A stretch of 64,000 nt of DNA from Neorickettsia sennetsu str. Miyayama (GTDB lineage: Bacteria; Pseudomonadota; Alphaproteobacteria; Rickettsiales; Anaplasmataceae), in NCBI RefSeq assembly GCF_000013165.1, contig NC_007798.1, forward strand, positions 1 to 64,000, written 5' to 3'. Below are positions 47,331-56,118 of this stretch, one piece after another. Positions within the stretch are counted from its first letter, which is position 1. Each line of letters opens with the position of its first letter. A program made the position numbers and the translations under genes. The notes below the pieces were generated by a model. It did no database searches. It was given only the letters and a program-made list of their open reading frames with translations, and was not told the origin of the DNA.

Positions 47331-47924
47331 ATGCGTACTTACGTGACTTTTTTGTTCTTGGCTGTGTTTTGTTTGCCTGCCTGTACTCCACTTCTAATAG
47401 GAACGACAGCTGCTACAGTTGCTGTAACCTCAATTCAGGATAAGGGAACAGGTGAGGTTATCGATGATGAAGCTATTTTATCTAGAGTGTCTGGAGTTAT
47501 TTCTAGTAAGAACTTTTGCAGAGATCTTACTGTCTCTGTAAACGAGGGTAGTGTACTTATTTATGGTAGCGTGCGTAATTCAACAGATAGAGTGGCAGCA
47601 AGTAAACTTGTGTGGTCACAGGAGGGAGTGCGTGAAGTGATAAATGAGATACAGGTACAAGATAGGGAAGAATCTTTTGCTGAATCTGCGTGGATTGCAG
47701 CACAAATAAAGTTAGCTCTCCTACTGAAGAGTTCTGTGAAATCTTTCAGTTATACTGTTGAGGTAGTAGACGGGACAGTGTATCTTCTGGGAGTCGCGCA
47801 AAGCAAAGAGGAGTTTAGTAGAGTTTACGACATTGCAAAGCGTATTGAAGGTGTAAAAGGAGTTGTAAGCTATGTCAGACTCAAAAGCAGTACCGGGATC
47901 CCTCTCCAATTGCACAAACACTAA
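47331..47924 (+). CDS. BON-domain lipoprotein
   Basis: Envelope protein of about 197 aa. The signal peptide with lipobox FCLPAC-T (Cys near residue 18) predicts a lipid-anchored protein. Two BON domains follow: DDEAILSRVSGVI to EINEIQV-like end (about 45-110) and SAWIAAQIKLALLLK to GVVSYVRLKS (about 118-190), as in OsmY/YraP-type proteins that bind phospholipid membranes. I use the ATG at 47331 with GGA before it; the frame is open from 47265. Confidence 0.85.
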   Translation: MRTYVTFLFLAVFCLPACTPLLIGTTAATVAVTSIQDKGTGEVIDDEAILSRVSGVISSKNFCRDLTVSVNEGSVLIYGSVRNSTDRVAASKLVWSQEGVREVINEIQVQDREESFAESAWIAAQIKLALLLKSSVKSFSYTVEVVDGTVYLLGVAQSKEEFSRVYDIAKRIEGVKGVVSYVRLKSSTGIPLQLHKH

Positions 47925-47943
47925 GGGGATGCTATCCTTTTTT
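47923..47943 (+). terminator. Intrinsic terminator of the BON lipoprotein gene
   Basis: AAGGGGAT-GCT-ATCCTTTT forms an 8-bp stem with two G-U pairs, followed by more T. It begins inside the stop codon. Confidence 0.5.
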
Positions 47944-48020
47944 AGGTCCAGGTAAGGTGCCAGGCGAACCCGGTCAGGGCAGAAATGCAGCAGCCGTACC
48001 CTAGTGCCTTAAGCTGGGCC
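47944..48020 (+). ncRNA. ffs: Signal recognition particle RNA (4.5S type)
   Basis: The SRP domain IV core is present: GGTCAGG (47972-47978), a 3-bp stem GCA/TGC closed by a GAAA tetraloop, then AGCAGCC (47989-47995). This matches the canonical GGUCAGG-stem-GNRA-AGCAGCC bulge that binds Ffh. The preceding GAACCC is also typical. Outer helices GGTCCAG/CTGGGCC (with one G-U pair) and TAAGG/CCTTA set the ends. The 3' end overlaps the convergent fumC gene by about 12 bases. Exact ends are estimated. Confidence 0.85.
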
Positions 48021-49421
48021 CGTTTTCTCTTGTTGGTCTGGTCCTAGCATGTGTGCGGGGTTGACAATCCTGTCAAACTCATCTTCGGAGAGAAGTTCGA
48101 GTTCCATGGCTGCTTCCTTAAGCGTGCAATCCTTTGAGTAGGCAAATTTCGCAATCTTTGCTGCGTTGTCGTATCCAATTTCCTTGTTCAAAGCAGTAAT
48201 CAGCATCAACGATTCCTGTAACATGTTGTCTATTCGCTTTTTATTCGGCACTATTCCCATTACACATTTCTCTCCGAAACTGATCATTCCATCTGAAAGT
48301 AAATCCATTGATTGTAGCAGATTGTATATGATCATTGGTTTGAATGTGTTGAGCTGTAATTGGCCGCCAGCACCAGCTACAGTTACGGCTGAGTGATTTC
48401 CGATGACCTGCGCACAAACCATTGTTAAGGCTTCGCACTGGGTTGGATTCACCTTTCCTGGCATAATTGATGAGCCGGGTTCATTCATCGGTAATATAAG
48501 TTCTCCTATACCACACCTCGGACCAGAACCGAGTAATCGAATGTCATTCGCTATTTTCATCAACGACACAGCCAACGTATTTAAATTACCGCTTAACTCA
48601 ACTAATGTGTCGTGTGAGGCAAGCATCTCACACTTGTTTTTCGCAGGTGTGAACTCTATAGAAGTAATTCTTGCGATTTCAGCGACGATCTCATGATCGA
48701 AGTTCCTCCTCGTGTTTAACCCAGTACCGACAGCCGTACCTCCTTGTGGTATTTCAAGGAGCCTAGATAAATTTTCATTCAAACGGGATGCGCTTTTATT
48801 TAGTTGTTCACAAAAACATGAGAACTCCTGACTTAATGTGATAGGAACTGCATCCTGCATATGAGTCCTCCCGATCTTAACAATGCCAGAAAAACTTTTT
48901 ATTTTTTCTGATAACACCTCAACAAGGTAAAAAAGTGAGGGGAGAAGTTTTTTGAGTACCTTTTCAACAGCTGCAATATGCATTGCAGAGGGAAAGGTGT
49001 CATTTGATGATTGCGCCATGTTAACATGATCGTTTGGATGGATTGGGGTTTTGCTGCCGATCACACCATTAAACTTCTCTATAGCCCGATTAGAGATAAC
49101 TTCATTAACATTCATGTTCGTCTGAGTTCCGGACCCTGTCTGCCAGACCGAAAGCTGGAACTGATCATCTAGTTTCCCATCGATAATCTCGTGACACGCT
49201 TCTTCAATTGCTCCAAGGTAATCCTTTGATAATGCACCTGCTTTTACATTTGTGCGCGCCGCAGCGAGTTTAATTATTGCGATGGCCTTTACTACTTCCA
49301 TAGGAACCTTTTCTGTCCCTATTTTGAAATTTTCCATTGCTCTCTGAGTTTGTGCGCCCCAATACTTATCCTGCGGAACTTTTATCGATCCGATGGAATC
49401 AGTTTCAATTCTATAATCCAT
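48009..49421 (-). CDS. fumC: Fumarate hydratase, class II
   Basis: TCA-cycle enzyme adding water to fumarate. Signature [16 protein letters not shown] is present (about 318-333), with [20 protein letters not shown] and the [21 protein letters not shown] segment. I start at the ATG at 49421 ([16 protein letters not shown]), giving 470 aa; the frame is open to 49583, but the extra hydrophobic leader is unlike any fumarase. It converges on the SRP RNA gene and overlaps it. Confidence 0.96.
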   Translation of the reverse strand: MDYRIETDSIGSIKVPQDKYWGAQTQRAMENFKIGTEKVPMEVVKAIAIIKLAAARTNVKAGALSKDYLGAIEEACHEIIDGKLDDQFQLSVWQTGSGTQTNMNVNEVISNRAIEKFNGVIGSKTPIHPNDHVNMAQSSNDTFPSAMHIAAVEKVLKKLLPSLFYLVEVLSEKIKSFSGIVKIGRTHMQDAVPITLSQEFSCFCEQLNKSASRLNENLSRLLEIPQGGTAVGTGLNTRRNFDHEIVAEIARITSIEFTPAKNKCEMLASHDTLVELSGNLNTLAVSLMKIANDIRLLGSGPRCGIGELILPMNEPGSSIMPGKVNPTQCEALTMVCAQVIGNHSAVTVAGAGGQLQLNTFKPMIIYNLLQSMDLLSDGMISFGEKCVMGIVPNKKRIDNMLQESLMLITALNKEIGYDNAAKIAKFAYSKDCTLKEAAMELELLSEDEFDRIVNPAHMLGPDQQEKTGPA

Positions 49422-49725
49422 GTCTCTGTAAGCAAAACCAAAGTGCACCAGCATAGGCCGATTATAATCCTTCCGGCAGGGTTCAGCTAGAGTTTGCTTA
49501 AAGAAAGATTTACAAAAGCAAAGACAAAGACCTACAAGAATAAAGAACCCCCACAAAGGGAGCGATAGCTGCAGAACCCCCACGGGTTCATCTATTCCCT
49601 AATAGAGAAATACATCAGGTGGAGGCAAGATCACAGCTATCACAAGAGGCAAAAGACGTCGAAGTTATCGAACAAAGGTGGAAACCAGCTAAATCCGGCT
49701 TCTTAGAGATAAAACGCTCCCAGAT
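49422..49725. other. Spacer between pnp and fumC
   Basis: About 300 bp. Besides the untranslated-looking 5' extension of fumC I see nothing coding and no tRNA. On the minus strand a TATAAT occurs about 45 bases before the fumC ATG and could be its -10, but no convincing -35 is spaced from it. Confidence 0.4.
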
Positions 49726-51999
49726 TTAGAAAAATCGCTTTCTACTAATAGACGAACCTTCAGCAGAGCCGGACCTCTCGTTGAAACCCCTCTCACTGTT
49801 ATTGGATCGGTTATCCTTACCATTTTTTCTAGGATGGGCTCCAAAACGCTTCTTAGGTGAGGAGCTACTTCCACCACTACCTACTCTATCCTCATCAATG
49901 CGCATAGTCAGCTTAATTTTTCCATCCGAACCTATATCCTTGATCCGCACCGTAACTGCCTGTCCTTCAGTGTAGTCTGCGCGTATATCATTAACCCTGT
50001 TCTTACTAATTTCACTAATATGGACCAATCCCTCCTGCTTATTTGGAAGAACAACGAACAAGCCAAAGTCAACTACGCTCACTATTTTTCCGTCATATAG
50101 TTCACCAATTTTAAGCTGCGGGACATTGGAATCAGAAGCACCTGAAGCCATATCAACCCTAGTTTTTGCTTCCATCAATGCCTCCTCGGTGTCAGCCATT
50201 ATATAAACGTAGTTATTCTGATCTATATCAATCTTTGCAGAGGTATCAGACGAAATCCCCCTAATAGTTTTCCCACCACTGCCTATCACCTTATGTACGA
50301 CATCCTTATCAATCTTGTAGCACAGTATCTTTGGGGCCGAATCCTTTAGACTTTCCCGGGGCTTAGCAATTACATGCTCCATCTTTTCAAGGATGTGCAA
50401 CCTTCCAGCCAGTGCCTGATTTAGTGCATCCCTAATTGTTGCTATACTTATGCCACGCACTTTCATATCCATCTGAAGTGCGACAATTCCATTTCGTGTA
50501 CCCGCAACCTTGAAGTCCATATCTCCGAGCATGTCTTCATCACCCGAGATGTCACTCAGAACGGCAGACCTTACTCCATCAGTTATCAAGCCCATAGCTA
50601 TTCCGGCTACATGCTTCGTAATAGGAACTCCAGTATCCATTAGAGCCAAAGATGACCCACATACTGTTGCCATAGAAGAAGAACCGTCAGATTCTGTAAT
50701 TTCAGAGACCAAACGTAAAGTATAAGGGAAAACCTCTTTACCTGGCAGAACAGCCTTCACCGCTTTTAGGGCTAAGCGTCCATGCCCGATTTCCCGTCTT
50801 CCTGGTGCGCGCAGGGCACCAACTTCACCAACCGCGTACGGCAAAAAGTTATAGTGCAAAAGTACGGACTCCCTTCTCTCACCATCGATATCATCCATAA
50901 CTTGCTCATCTTGATAAGACCCCAGCGTAGCTACGACTAAACTCTGTGTCCCACCACGAGTGAAAAGAGCAGAACCATGAGTGCCAGGAAGATAATCCAG
51001 AGCGATACTGATTGGACGTATTTCTGTCAGGCTCCTCCCGTCTGGTCTTATGCCCTCCTCCAAAACGTTCTTTCTCACGATTTCTTTTTCGAGCTTCTTA
51101 ATGAAGAATAAGACCTCGGACTCAGCATAGCCATCGTCAGACAGTTGAGCAAAGGTATCTGTATAGATCTGGCCAAGTTTGTTGTGTCGCTTTTCCTTAC
51201 TACTTATTCTCTCATTATAGACGCTCTCTAATTGTCCACTACATGCTGCACGCACCTTCTCACAGAGCTCTTTATTGTCATAGAGCACCCCTATCGGCTT
51301 TACCGTAGTGACGCTTTTAACAAACTCGTTGATAAAGGAAAAAACCGGTTTTGCGCTTTTTAGCGCCTCTGAAAGGGCATTTACAACCTCCTCTTCAGAG
51401 GCTTCACTTGCTTCGGCTTCCACCATTACAACCGATTCCTCTGTACAAGCAACAAAGAGTTCGAGTCCACCTTCTGTCTCCCTGATCTCGTTACATGTGA
51501 CTTCTGACCCACGCATGTCAACATCGACCCCGATAACGGGACCGCTAAATGGAATTCCAGAGAGCTGCAACGCAGCGGAGGCCGCTATCAGAGCTGGTAT
51601 TTCAGGTAGAACCTTTCTATTGCCATGTGCAAGAAGTTTGCACACTATGTTTACCTCATTAACGAGATTTTCTTCTATCAAGGGTCTTACGGCTCTATCA
51701 ACCACCCTGGAGGCCAACACCTCTCTCTCTGAGAGCTTGCCTTCCCGTTTGAAGAAGCCGTTTGGTATACGCCCCAGAGCGTATGATTTGGCTAGGAAGT
51801 TTGTCACAAGTGCTAGACCCGACAAGTCAGAAGTCTTTTTAGAAGCTGCAGTATCCTTCTGAAGAGTTACTACAGCCAGCACAACGGTTCCACCGTATGA
51901 AACGCAAGCTGCACCAGCAGCCTGACGTGCTACCTCTCCGGTTTTTATGTGCAAACTCTTCCCCTCCCATTCCATGGAGGATTCTTTTATTTCAAACAT
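49726..51999 (-). CDS. pnp: Polynucleotide phosphorylase
   Basis: 3'-5' phosphorolytic exoribonuclease, 757 aa. Two RNase PH domains: the first (about 12-140) has RVVDRAVRPLIE; the second (about 320-545) has RTPGRREIGHG-like RAPGRREIGHGRLALKAV and SDGSSSMATVCGSSLALMD. A KH domain (DKDVVHKVIGSGGKTIRGI, about 565-583) and an S1 domain (GELYDGKIVSVVDFGLFVVLP, about 635-655) follow. The tail is Ser/Lys/Arg-rich. It begins 3 bases after rpsO on the same strand, the classic rpsO-pnp pair. Confidence 0.97.
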   Translation of the reverse strand: MFEIKESSMEWEGKSLHIKTGEVARQAAGAACVSYGGTVVLAVVTLQKDTAASKKTSDLSGLALVTNFLAKSYALGRIPNGFFKREGKLSEREVLASRVVDRAVRPLIEENLVNEVNIVCKLLAHGNRKVLPEIPALIAASAALQLSGIPFSGPVIGVDVDMRGSEVTCNEIRETEGGLELFVACTEESVVMVEAEASEASEEEVVNALSEALKSAKPVFSFINEFVKSVTTVKPIGVLYDNKELCEKVRAACSGQLESVYNERISSKEKRHNKLGQIYTDTFAQLSDDGYAESEVLFFIKKLEKEIVRKNVLEEGIRPDGRSLTEIRPISIALDYLPGTHGSALFTRGGTQSLVVATLGSYQDEQVMDDIDGERRESVLLHYNFLPYAVGEVGALRAPGRREIGHGRLALKAVKAVLPGKEVFPYTLRLVSEITESDGSSSMATVCGSSLALMDTGVPITKHVAGIAMGLITDGVRSAVLSDISGDEDMLGDMDFKVAGTRNGIVALQMDMKVRGISIATIRDALNQALAGRLHILEKMEHVIAKPRESLKDSAPKILCYKIDKDVVHKVIGSGGKTIRGISSDTSAKIDIDQNNYVYIMADTEEALMEAKTRVDMASGASDSNVPQLKIGELYDGKIVSVVDFGLFVVLPNKQEGLVHISEISKNRVNDIRADYTEGQAVTVRIKDIGSDGKIKLTMRIDEDRVGSGGSSSSPKKRFGAHPRKNGKDNRSNNSERGFNERSGSAEGSSISRKRFF

Positions 52000-52002
52000 T
52001 AT

Positions 52003-52263
52003 CTACTTTCTTATATCAAGCATTTCCATCAAATTCTTACACCCCTGACAATCATTCTTTGCTAGATAATTGAGTAGCCTACGTCTCTTGCTTATGATCT
52101 TAAGCAAACCCAATCTAGACGAGTAATCTTTTTTGAATCCCTGTAAATGCCTAGTCAAGTTATTTATACGCCTGGTAAAGAGCGCAACCTGCACGAAAGC
52201 AGATCCTGTGTCATTATCTGCCGTCCTAAATTTTTTTATTACCTCAGCTTTCTCATCAACCAT
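52003..52263 (-). CDS. rpsO: 30S ribosomal protein S15
   Basis: Ribosomal protein of 86 aa binding 16S rRNA. DTGSAFVQVALFTRRINNLTRHL and DYSSRLGLLKIISKRRRLLNYL are diagnostic. It is directly upstream of pnp. Confidence 0.96.
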   Translation of the reverse strand: MVDEKAEVIKKFRTADNDTGSAFVQVALFTRRINNLTRHLQGFKKDYSSRLGLLKIISKRRRLLNYLAKNDCQGCKNLMEMLDIRK

Positions 52264-52473
52264 AATCTATAAAAAGACACACAAAAACCAAGCTCCACCA
52301 AAAGTCCCCCTCAGAAAACCGCGAAGGTCGAGAGCCATTGTAATACGAATAATCACAAAGATCTACTACGATACTTTTGCACCTTTCAGCTTGGGTAAAT
52401 CAACTCACAGCACACCCTGATCATTGTTTATACAAGTTCAGTGACAACGCATACAAATCTTAGATTTAATATA

Positions 52474-53772
52474 TTAACTTACTTCACTAGCGCTAAAGAC
52501 ATGCTCGAATATGTAATCCAGATGTCTGAGATAACTCTCGTAGCAAAAGAGTTTATCAACTTCCTGAAATGTCACACGTTTATCCATCTTTATGTTCTCT
52601 ACGAAAGACGTGCTCGTGTCATTCCAACTTTTCATCGCGTTTTCCTGAACTATATGGTAAGCCTCTTCCCGCGTCTTTCCAGATTCTATAAGAGCTAGAA
52701 GGACCTTTTGTGAGAAAATAAGTCCACCTAGAAGGTTCAGATTCTTCTCGATATTCTTCTCAAAGACCACTAATTCCCTTATTACAGTAGAAAGTCTTTC
52801 CAATGCGAAGTCTAACGTGACACAGGCCATTGGAGCACACACTCTTTCAACTGAGGAATGTGAGATATCCCTTTCGTGCCACAGAGAGACATTTTCAAGA
52901 AACGGGATGACCGTGCTCCTAACTATGCGAGCTAAGCCAGTAAGGTTTTCGCTCAAAATAGGGTTTTTCTTGTGAGGCATCGCTGAGCTCCCTTTCTGAC
53001 CTGGCGAGAAGTACTCTGAACATTCCAACACCTCACTTCTTTGAAGATGTCTAATTTCTGTTGCAACGTTCTCTATTGAGGAAGCAATAAGAGCAAGAGT
53101 ACTGAAAAAAACAGCGTACCTATCACGTGGTATAACTTGCGTCGCCAGTGGTTCTGGTTCAAGTCCAAGCTTTTCTGCAACGTACTCTTGGACAAATGGG
53201 TCAATATTACCGAACTGTCCTACAGCACCAGAAATCTTACATACAGAAATCTCTTTGATTACCTGCGAAAGTCTTAGTCGATTTCGTTTAAATTCCTGAT
53301 AGAATCGAGCGAACTTAAGCCCAAGAGTAATAGGTTCAGCATGAATTCCATGTGTCCTAGCAACACAGATAGTGTTCTTGTGCTCGAGAGCCCTTTCCCT
53401 AAGTGCTTCGGTAACTTTATCTAAGCCTTCTAAGAGTAAAGTTCCCGCACGACGAAGCTGGAGTGAAAAAGCAGTATCTACTACGTCTGAGCTAGTCATG
53501 CCCATGTGTATATATCTTGCATCAGGGCCAACGAACTCCGCCACACTTGTTAAAAAAGCTATAACATCGTGCTTAACCTCTTTTTCAATGAACCCGATCC
53601 TTTCTATATCAAAGGCTGCTTTTTCTAAAATGACGCTTAAACTTTCCTGAGGTATATTACCAAGCCGAGCTTGTGCCTCACACGCAAGGAGCTCAATCTC
53701 CAACCACAGGGAAAACCTAGTATCATCCCTCCAGATCGATGCAGCGACCTCTCTGCTGTACCTGGGAATCAT
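52474..53772 (-). CDS. purB: Adenylosuccinate lyase
   Basis: Acts twice in purine synthesis, releasing fumarate from SAICAR and adenylosuccinate. The fumarase/aspartase signature is GSSAMPHKKNPILSENL (about 261-277). HMGMTSSDVVDTAFSLQLRRA (about 87-107) and RTHGIHAEPITLGLKFARF (about 140-158) are typical. Length 432 aa is normal. It starts 11 bases after rplI, so it reads as the last gene of the rpsF-rpsR-rplI-purB group. Confidence 0.96.
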   Translation of the reverse strand: MIPRYSREVAASIWRDDTRFSLWLEIELLACEAQARLGNIPQESLSVILEKAAFDIERIGFIEKEVKHDVIAFLTSVAEFVGPDARYIHMGMTSSDVVDTAFSLQLRRAGTLLLEGLDKVTEALRERALEHKNTICVARTHGIHAEPITLGLKFARFYQEFKRNRLRLSQVIKEISVCKISGAVGQFGNIDPFVQEYVAEKLGLEPEPLATQVIPRDRYAVFFSTLALIASSIENVATEIRHLQRSEVLECSEYFSPGQKGSSAMPHKKNPILSENLTGLARIVRSTVIPFLENVSLWHERDISHSSVERVCAPMACVTLDFALERLSTVIRELVVFEKNIEKNLNLLGGLIFSQKVLLALIESGKTREEAYHIVQENAMKSWNDTSTSFVENIKMDKRVTFQEVDKLFCYESYLRHLDYIFEHVFSASEVS

Positions 53773-53783
53773 ATCTGGTCAAA

Positions 53784-54266
53784 TTACGACGTGCCTGTGA
53801 TGGTCCCATCAGCGCCCCTTCTAGAGGCATCTAAGATGTGAATTTTAAGAGAACACTCAACTCTGGAATGTAAAAAAATCCTCACTTCATGTTCTCCAAG
53901 GGCCTTTATTGGTGCTCCTAGGACAACGTTTTTAGTAGTGATTTCTATTCCCTTTTTTGAAAGCTCAGCAACAACCTGCTTGGCACTCACTGCGCCAAAA
54001 AGGACGCCGCGCTCTGCTTGGGCATATATAGGGAGAACATCAATCTCGGTGAAAGATTTTGCCAACTCTGAGGCAGTCTCTAGCTCCGCAGCCTGCTGGG
54101 CTGCCAACTTCTCCTTACTGTTCTCCAGAATCGCCAAATTCGCCCTGGTAGCGCGCACAGCCTTACCAGAAGGAATGAGATAGTTTCTAGCAAAGCCCTT
54201 TTTAACCTTGAGAACGTCCCCAACGTTTCCAAGTTTACGTGCTGTCTCCTTTAAAATAACTAACAT
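53784..54266 (-). CDS. rplI: 50S ribosomal protein L9
   Basis: 160-aa protein with the L9 N-terminal signature GDVLKVKKGFARNYLIPSGKA (about 17-37), the long connecting helix and the C-terminal domain (LFGAVSAKQVVAELSKKGIEI). Third in the rpsF-rpsR-rplI group. Confidence 0.95.
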   Translation of the reverse strand: MLVILKETARKLGNVGDVLKVKKGFARNYLIPSGKAVRATRANLAILENSKEKLAAQQAAELETASELAKSFTEIDVLPIYAQAERGVLFGAVSAKQVVAELSKKGIEITTKNVVLGAPIKALGEHEVRIFLHSRVECSLKIHILDASRRGADGTITGTS

Positions 54267-54278
54267 ACACTCTACACT

Positions 54279-54533
54279 TTACTTGTGGCGGTCACAGTAC
54301 GGAACAAGTGCAAGGAACTTCATCTTCCGAACCTCCTTTGCCATCTTCCGTTGCTTTTTCGCACTTAAACCAGTGGCCCTTCTTGACAAGACGCGCCCGA
54401 CCGGGGTCATGAAACGCTTGATAAGTGCCACATTCTTGTAATCAAAATCCTCGATCTTCAGATCAAGCTCAACCTGAGACTCAACGTCTACCGGAGCCAT
54501 CTGAGTCTTTTTAACTTCTTCTATACTCCCCAT
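54279..54533 (-). CDS. rpsR: 30S ribosomal protein S18
   Basis: 84-aa protein. DYKNVALIKRFMTPVGRVLSRRATGLSAKKQRKMA is diagnostic, and the C-terminus is FLALVPYCDRHK. It sits between rpsF and rplI with 11- and 12-base gaps. Confidence 0.95.
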   Translation of the reverse strand: MGSIEEVKKTQMAPVDVESQVELDLKIEDFDYKNVALIKRFMTPVGRVLSRRATGLSAKKQRKMAKEVRKMKFLALVPYCDRHK

Positions 54534-54544
54534 AAACCTACGAA

Positions 54545-54889
54545 TTATTGCTGATGTTGGGGTAGCTTAAGCGATACAGCACCATCAGGTGCCTTAAACT
54601 CCCTCTTCCTCTGTAGCAAATAACGTAGCACAAGATCATTGTACTTCAACTTCGCCTCAAATTTCTGAAGTGCTAATGGCTCCGCAGAAATAACGAACAT
54701 AAAGTAATTTGCCTTCGTGTGGTTCTTTACTCTATACGCAAGGGCGAGAGACCCCCAGTTTTCCTGACGCAGAACCTTTATACTGTTCTCAGCAAAGGCG
54801 GCATTGAAATTATCCATGAGATTGGACACGCCGCCTTCAGAAAGGGAACTACTTGCAAGGAACACGCACTCATAAATGTGAGAAGGCAT
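54545..54889 (-). CDS. rpsF: 30S ribosomal protein S6
   Basis: 114-aa protein. YECVFLASSSLSEGGVSNLM at the N-terminus and GSLALAYRVKNHTKANYFMF in the middle match S6. First gene of the rpsF-rpsR-rplI(-purB) operon, driven by the promoter at 54920-54948. Confidence 0.94.
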   Translation of the reverse strand: MPSHIYECVFLASSSLSEGGVSNLMDNFNAAFAENSIKVLRQENWGSLALAYRVKNHTKANYFMFVISAEPLALQKFEAKLKYNDLVLRYLLQRKREFKAPDGAVSLKLPQHQQ

Positions 54890-54919
54890 GTGACTAAGTG
54901 GCTACGCGATAAAGGACGA

Positions 54920-54948
54920 ATTCTAACAGGAAAATTTTGGCTTGACAA
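54920..54948 (-). promoter_or_regulatory. Promoter of the rpsF operon
   Basis: Read on the minus strand: TTGTCA (54948-54943), a 17-bp spacer and TAGAAT (54925-54920), 31 bases before the rpsF ATG. Near-consensus at both elements. Confidence 0.65.
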
Positions 54949-54972
54949 GTATACCGTGAATGCACTTATAAT
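54942..54972 (+). promoter_or_regulatory. Divergent promoter toward pstS
   Basis: A perfect TTGACA (54942-54947) and a perfect TATAAT (54967-54972), with a long 19-bp spacer. Its -35 overlaps the -35 of the rpsF promoter on the other strand. Confidence 0.5.
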
Positions 54973-55093
54973 CTCGTCTGTTTGTGTCAGTACTCTAGTG
55001 TGCGAACAGGCTCAGTCTTTTTTGGAATGCGAGTATCGCTCCGGTTTTTACAGTAGAGTGGGGCTGGTTTGTTGGAGTGTCTTTTTGATTTGA

Positions 55094-56110
55094 ATGGCGC
55101 GGATTTTTCTATACCTGTTTTTGCTATTCTTCGCTGGTTTTGCTGATACCAGAGAGTATGTGAGAGTCGTAGGTTCGAGTACGGTCTTCCCATTCATGAG
55201 TGCGATTTCTGAGGAGTTTGCTAAGACCTATAGGGTCAAGACTCCTATAGTCGAGTCCACTGGTACAAGCGCCGGATTTAAGCTCTTTTGTATGGGTGTG
55301 GGTGATGCTCATCCCGACATAGTTGTATCCTCACGCAGGATAAATGAAGTGGAGTTGGCACTTTGTAAGGTGTACTCAATTGATAGTGGAGATATAATGG
55401 AAATTGAGCTTGGTAGGGACGCTCTCGTGGTTGCTAGTAGTAGTGGTAGTGGTCTTGATTATGAATTCTCCATCCGTGACATTTTTGAAGCCATCTCATT
55501 CTATGTAGCAGATGGAGTTAGGCTTGTTAAAAATCCCAACAAGCGATGGGGTAGTATAGATGATGGTAAATTCTATGACTCTGAGATTAAGATTTACGGT
55601 CCCACAAGGAATACTGGTACGTTCGAGTCAGTAAAAAGGATGGTCCTACTCAGCCAGTGTCTAAATGAACCTGCCTTTAATCTGGCGTATGGGCTGGAAA
55701 AATTAAGAAAGATTTGTTCAGTTGTTCGGGATGATGGTGTTTATGTGGAAGTCAGCAATAATGAAAACTTGATGGTCCAAAAACTTGCACGTAATCACAA
55801 TGCATTTGGTCTTCTGAGCTACAGTTTCTTTATAAGAAATTCTGATGCACTAAAGGCGCATTCTGTGAATGGAGTGCGACCAACTTATGAAAGCATAATG
55901 AGTGGTCAATACGATTTTGTTCGTCCAGTATACTTGTACGTAAAGCTTACGCACCTTGATTTTGTTCGTGGTCTTAGGGACCTACTCAATGAAGTTCTTA
56001 GTGAGAATGCACTGGGAACATACGGCTACCTAAGGGCTGTTGGTATGGTTCCGATGCCAAATCAGGAGCTAGGTGTCATTAGAGAAAAGGTTGCATCTTT
56101 GTCTTCTTGA
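55094..56110 (+). CDS. pstS: Phosphate ABC transporter substrate-binding protein
   Basis: Periplasmic phosphate-binding protein of 338 aa. Signal peptide at residues 1-17 (FLYLFLLFFAGFA, cut before DTREY). The mature start REYVRVVGSSTVFPFMSAISEEF and the STGTSAGFKLFC phosphate-site region are typical of the PstS-2 type, as is TRNTGTFESVKRM. pstA, pstB and pstC are not adjacent; an MFS gene follows after 8 bases. Confidence 0.9.
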   Translation: MARIFLYLFLLFFAGFADTREYVRVVGSSTVFPFMSAISEEFAKTYRVKTPIVESTGTSAGFKLFCMGVGDAHPDIVVSSRRINEVELALCKVYSIDSGDIMEIELGRDALVVASSSGSGLDYEFSIRDIFEAISFYVADGVRLVKNPNKRWGSIDDGKFYDSEIKIYGPTRNTGTFESVKRMVLLSQCLNEPAFNLAYGLEKLRKICSVVRDDGVYVEVSNNENLMVQKLARNHNAFGLLSYSFFIRNSDALKAHSVNGVRPTYESIMSGQYDFVRPVYLYVKLTHLDFVRGLRDLLNEVLSENALGTYGYLRAVGMVPMPNQELGVIREKVASLSS

Positions 56111-56118
56111 GTTAGTTT

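Noticed and set aside
49422-49583. Hydrophobic N-terminal extension of fumC
   Set aside because: Class II fumarases start where the ATG at 49421 places them; the leader resembles no targeting signal used by a cytosolic enzyme.
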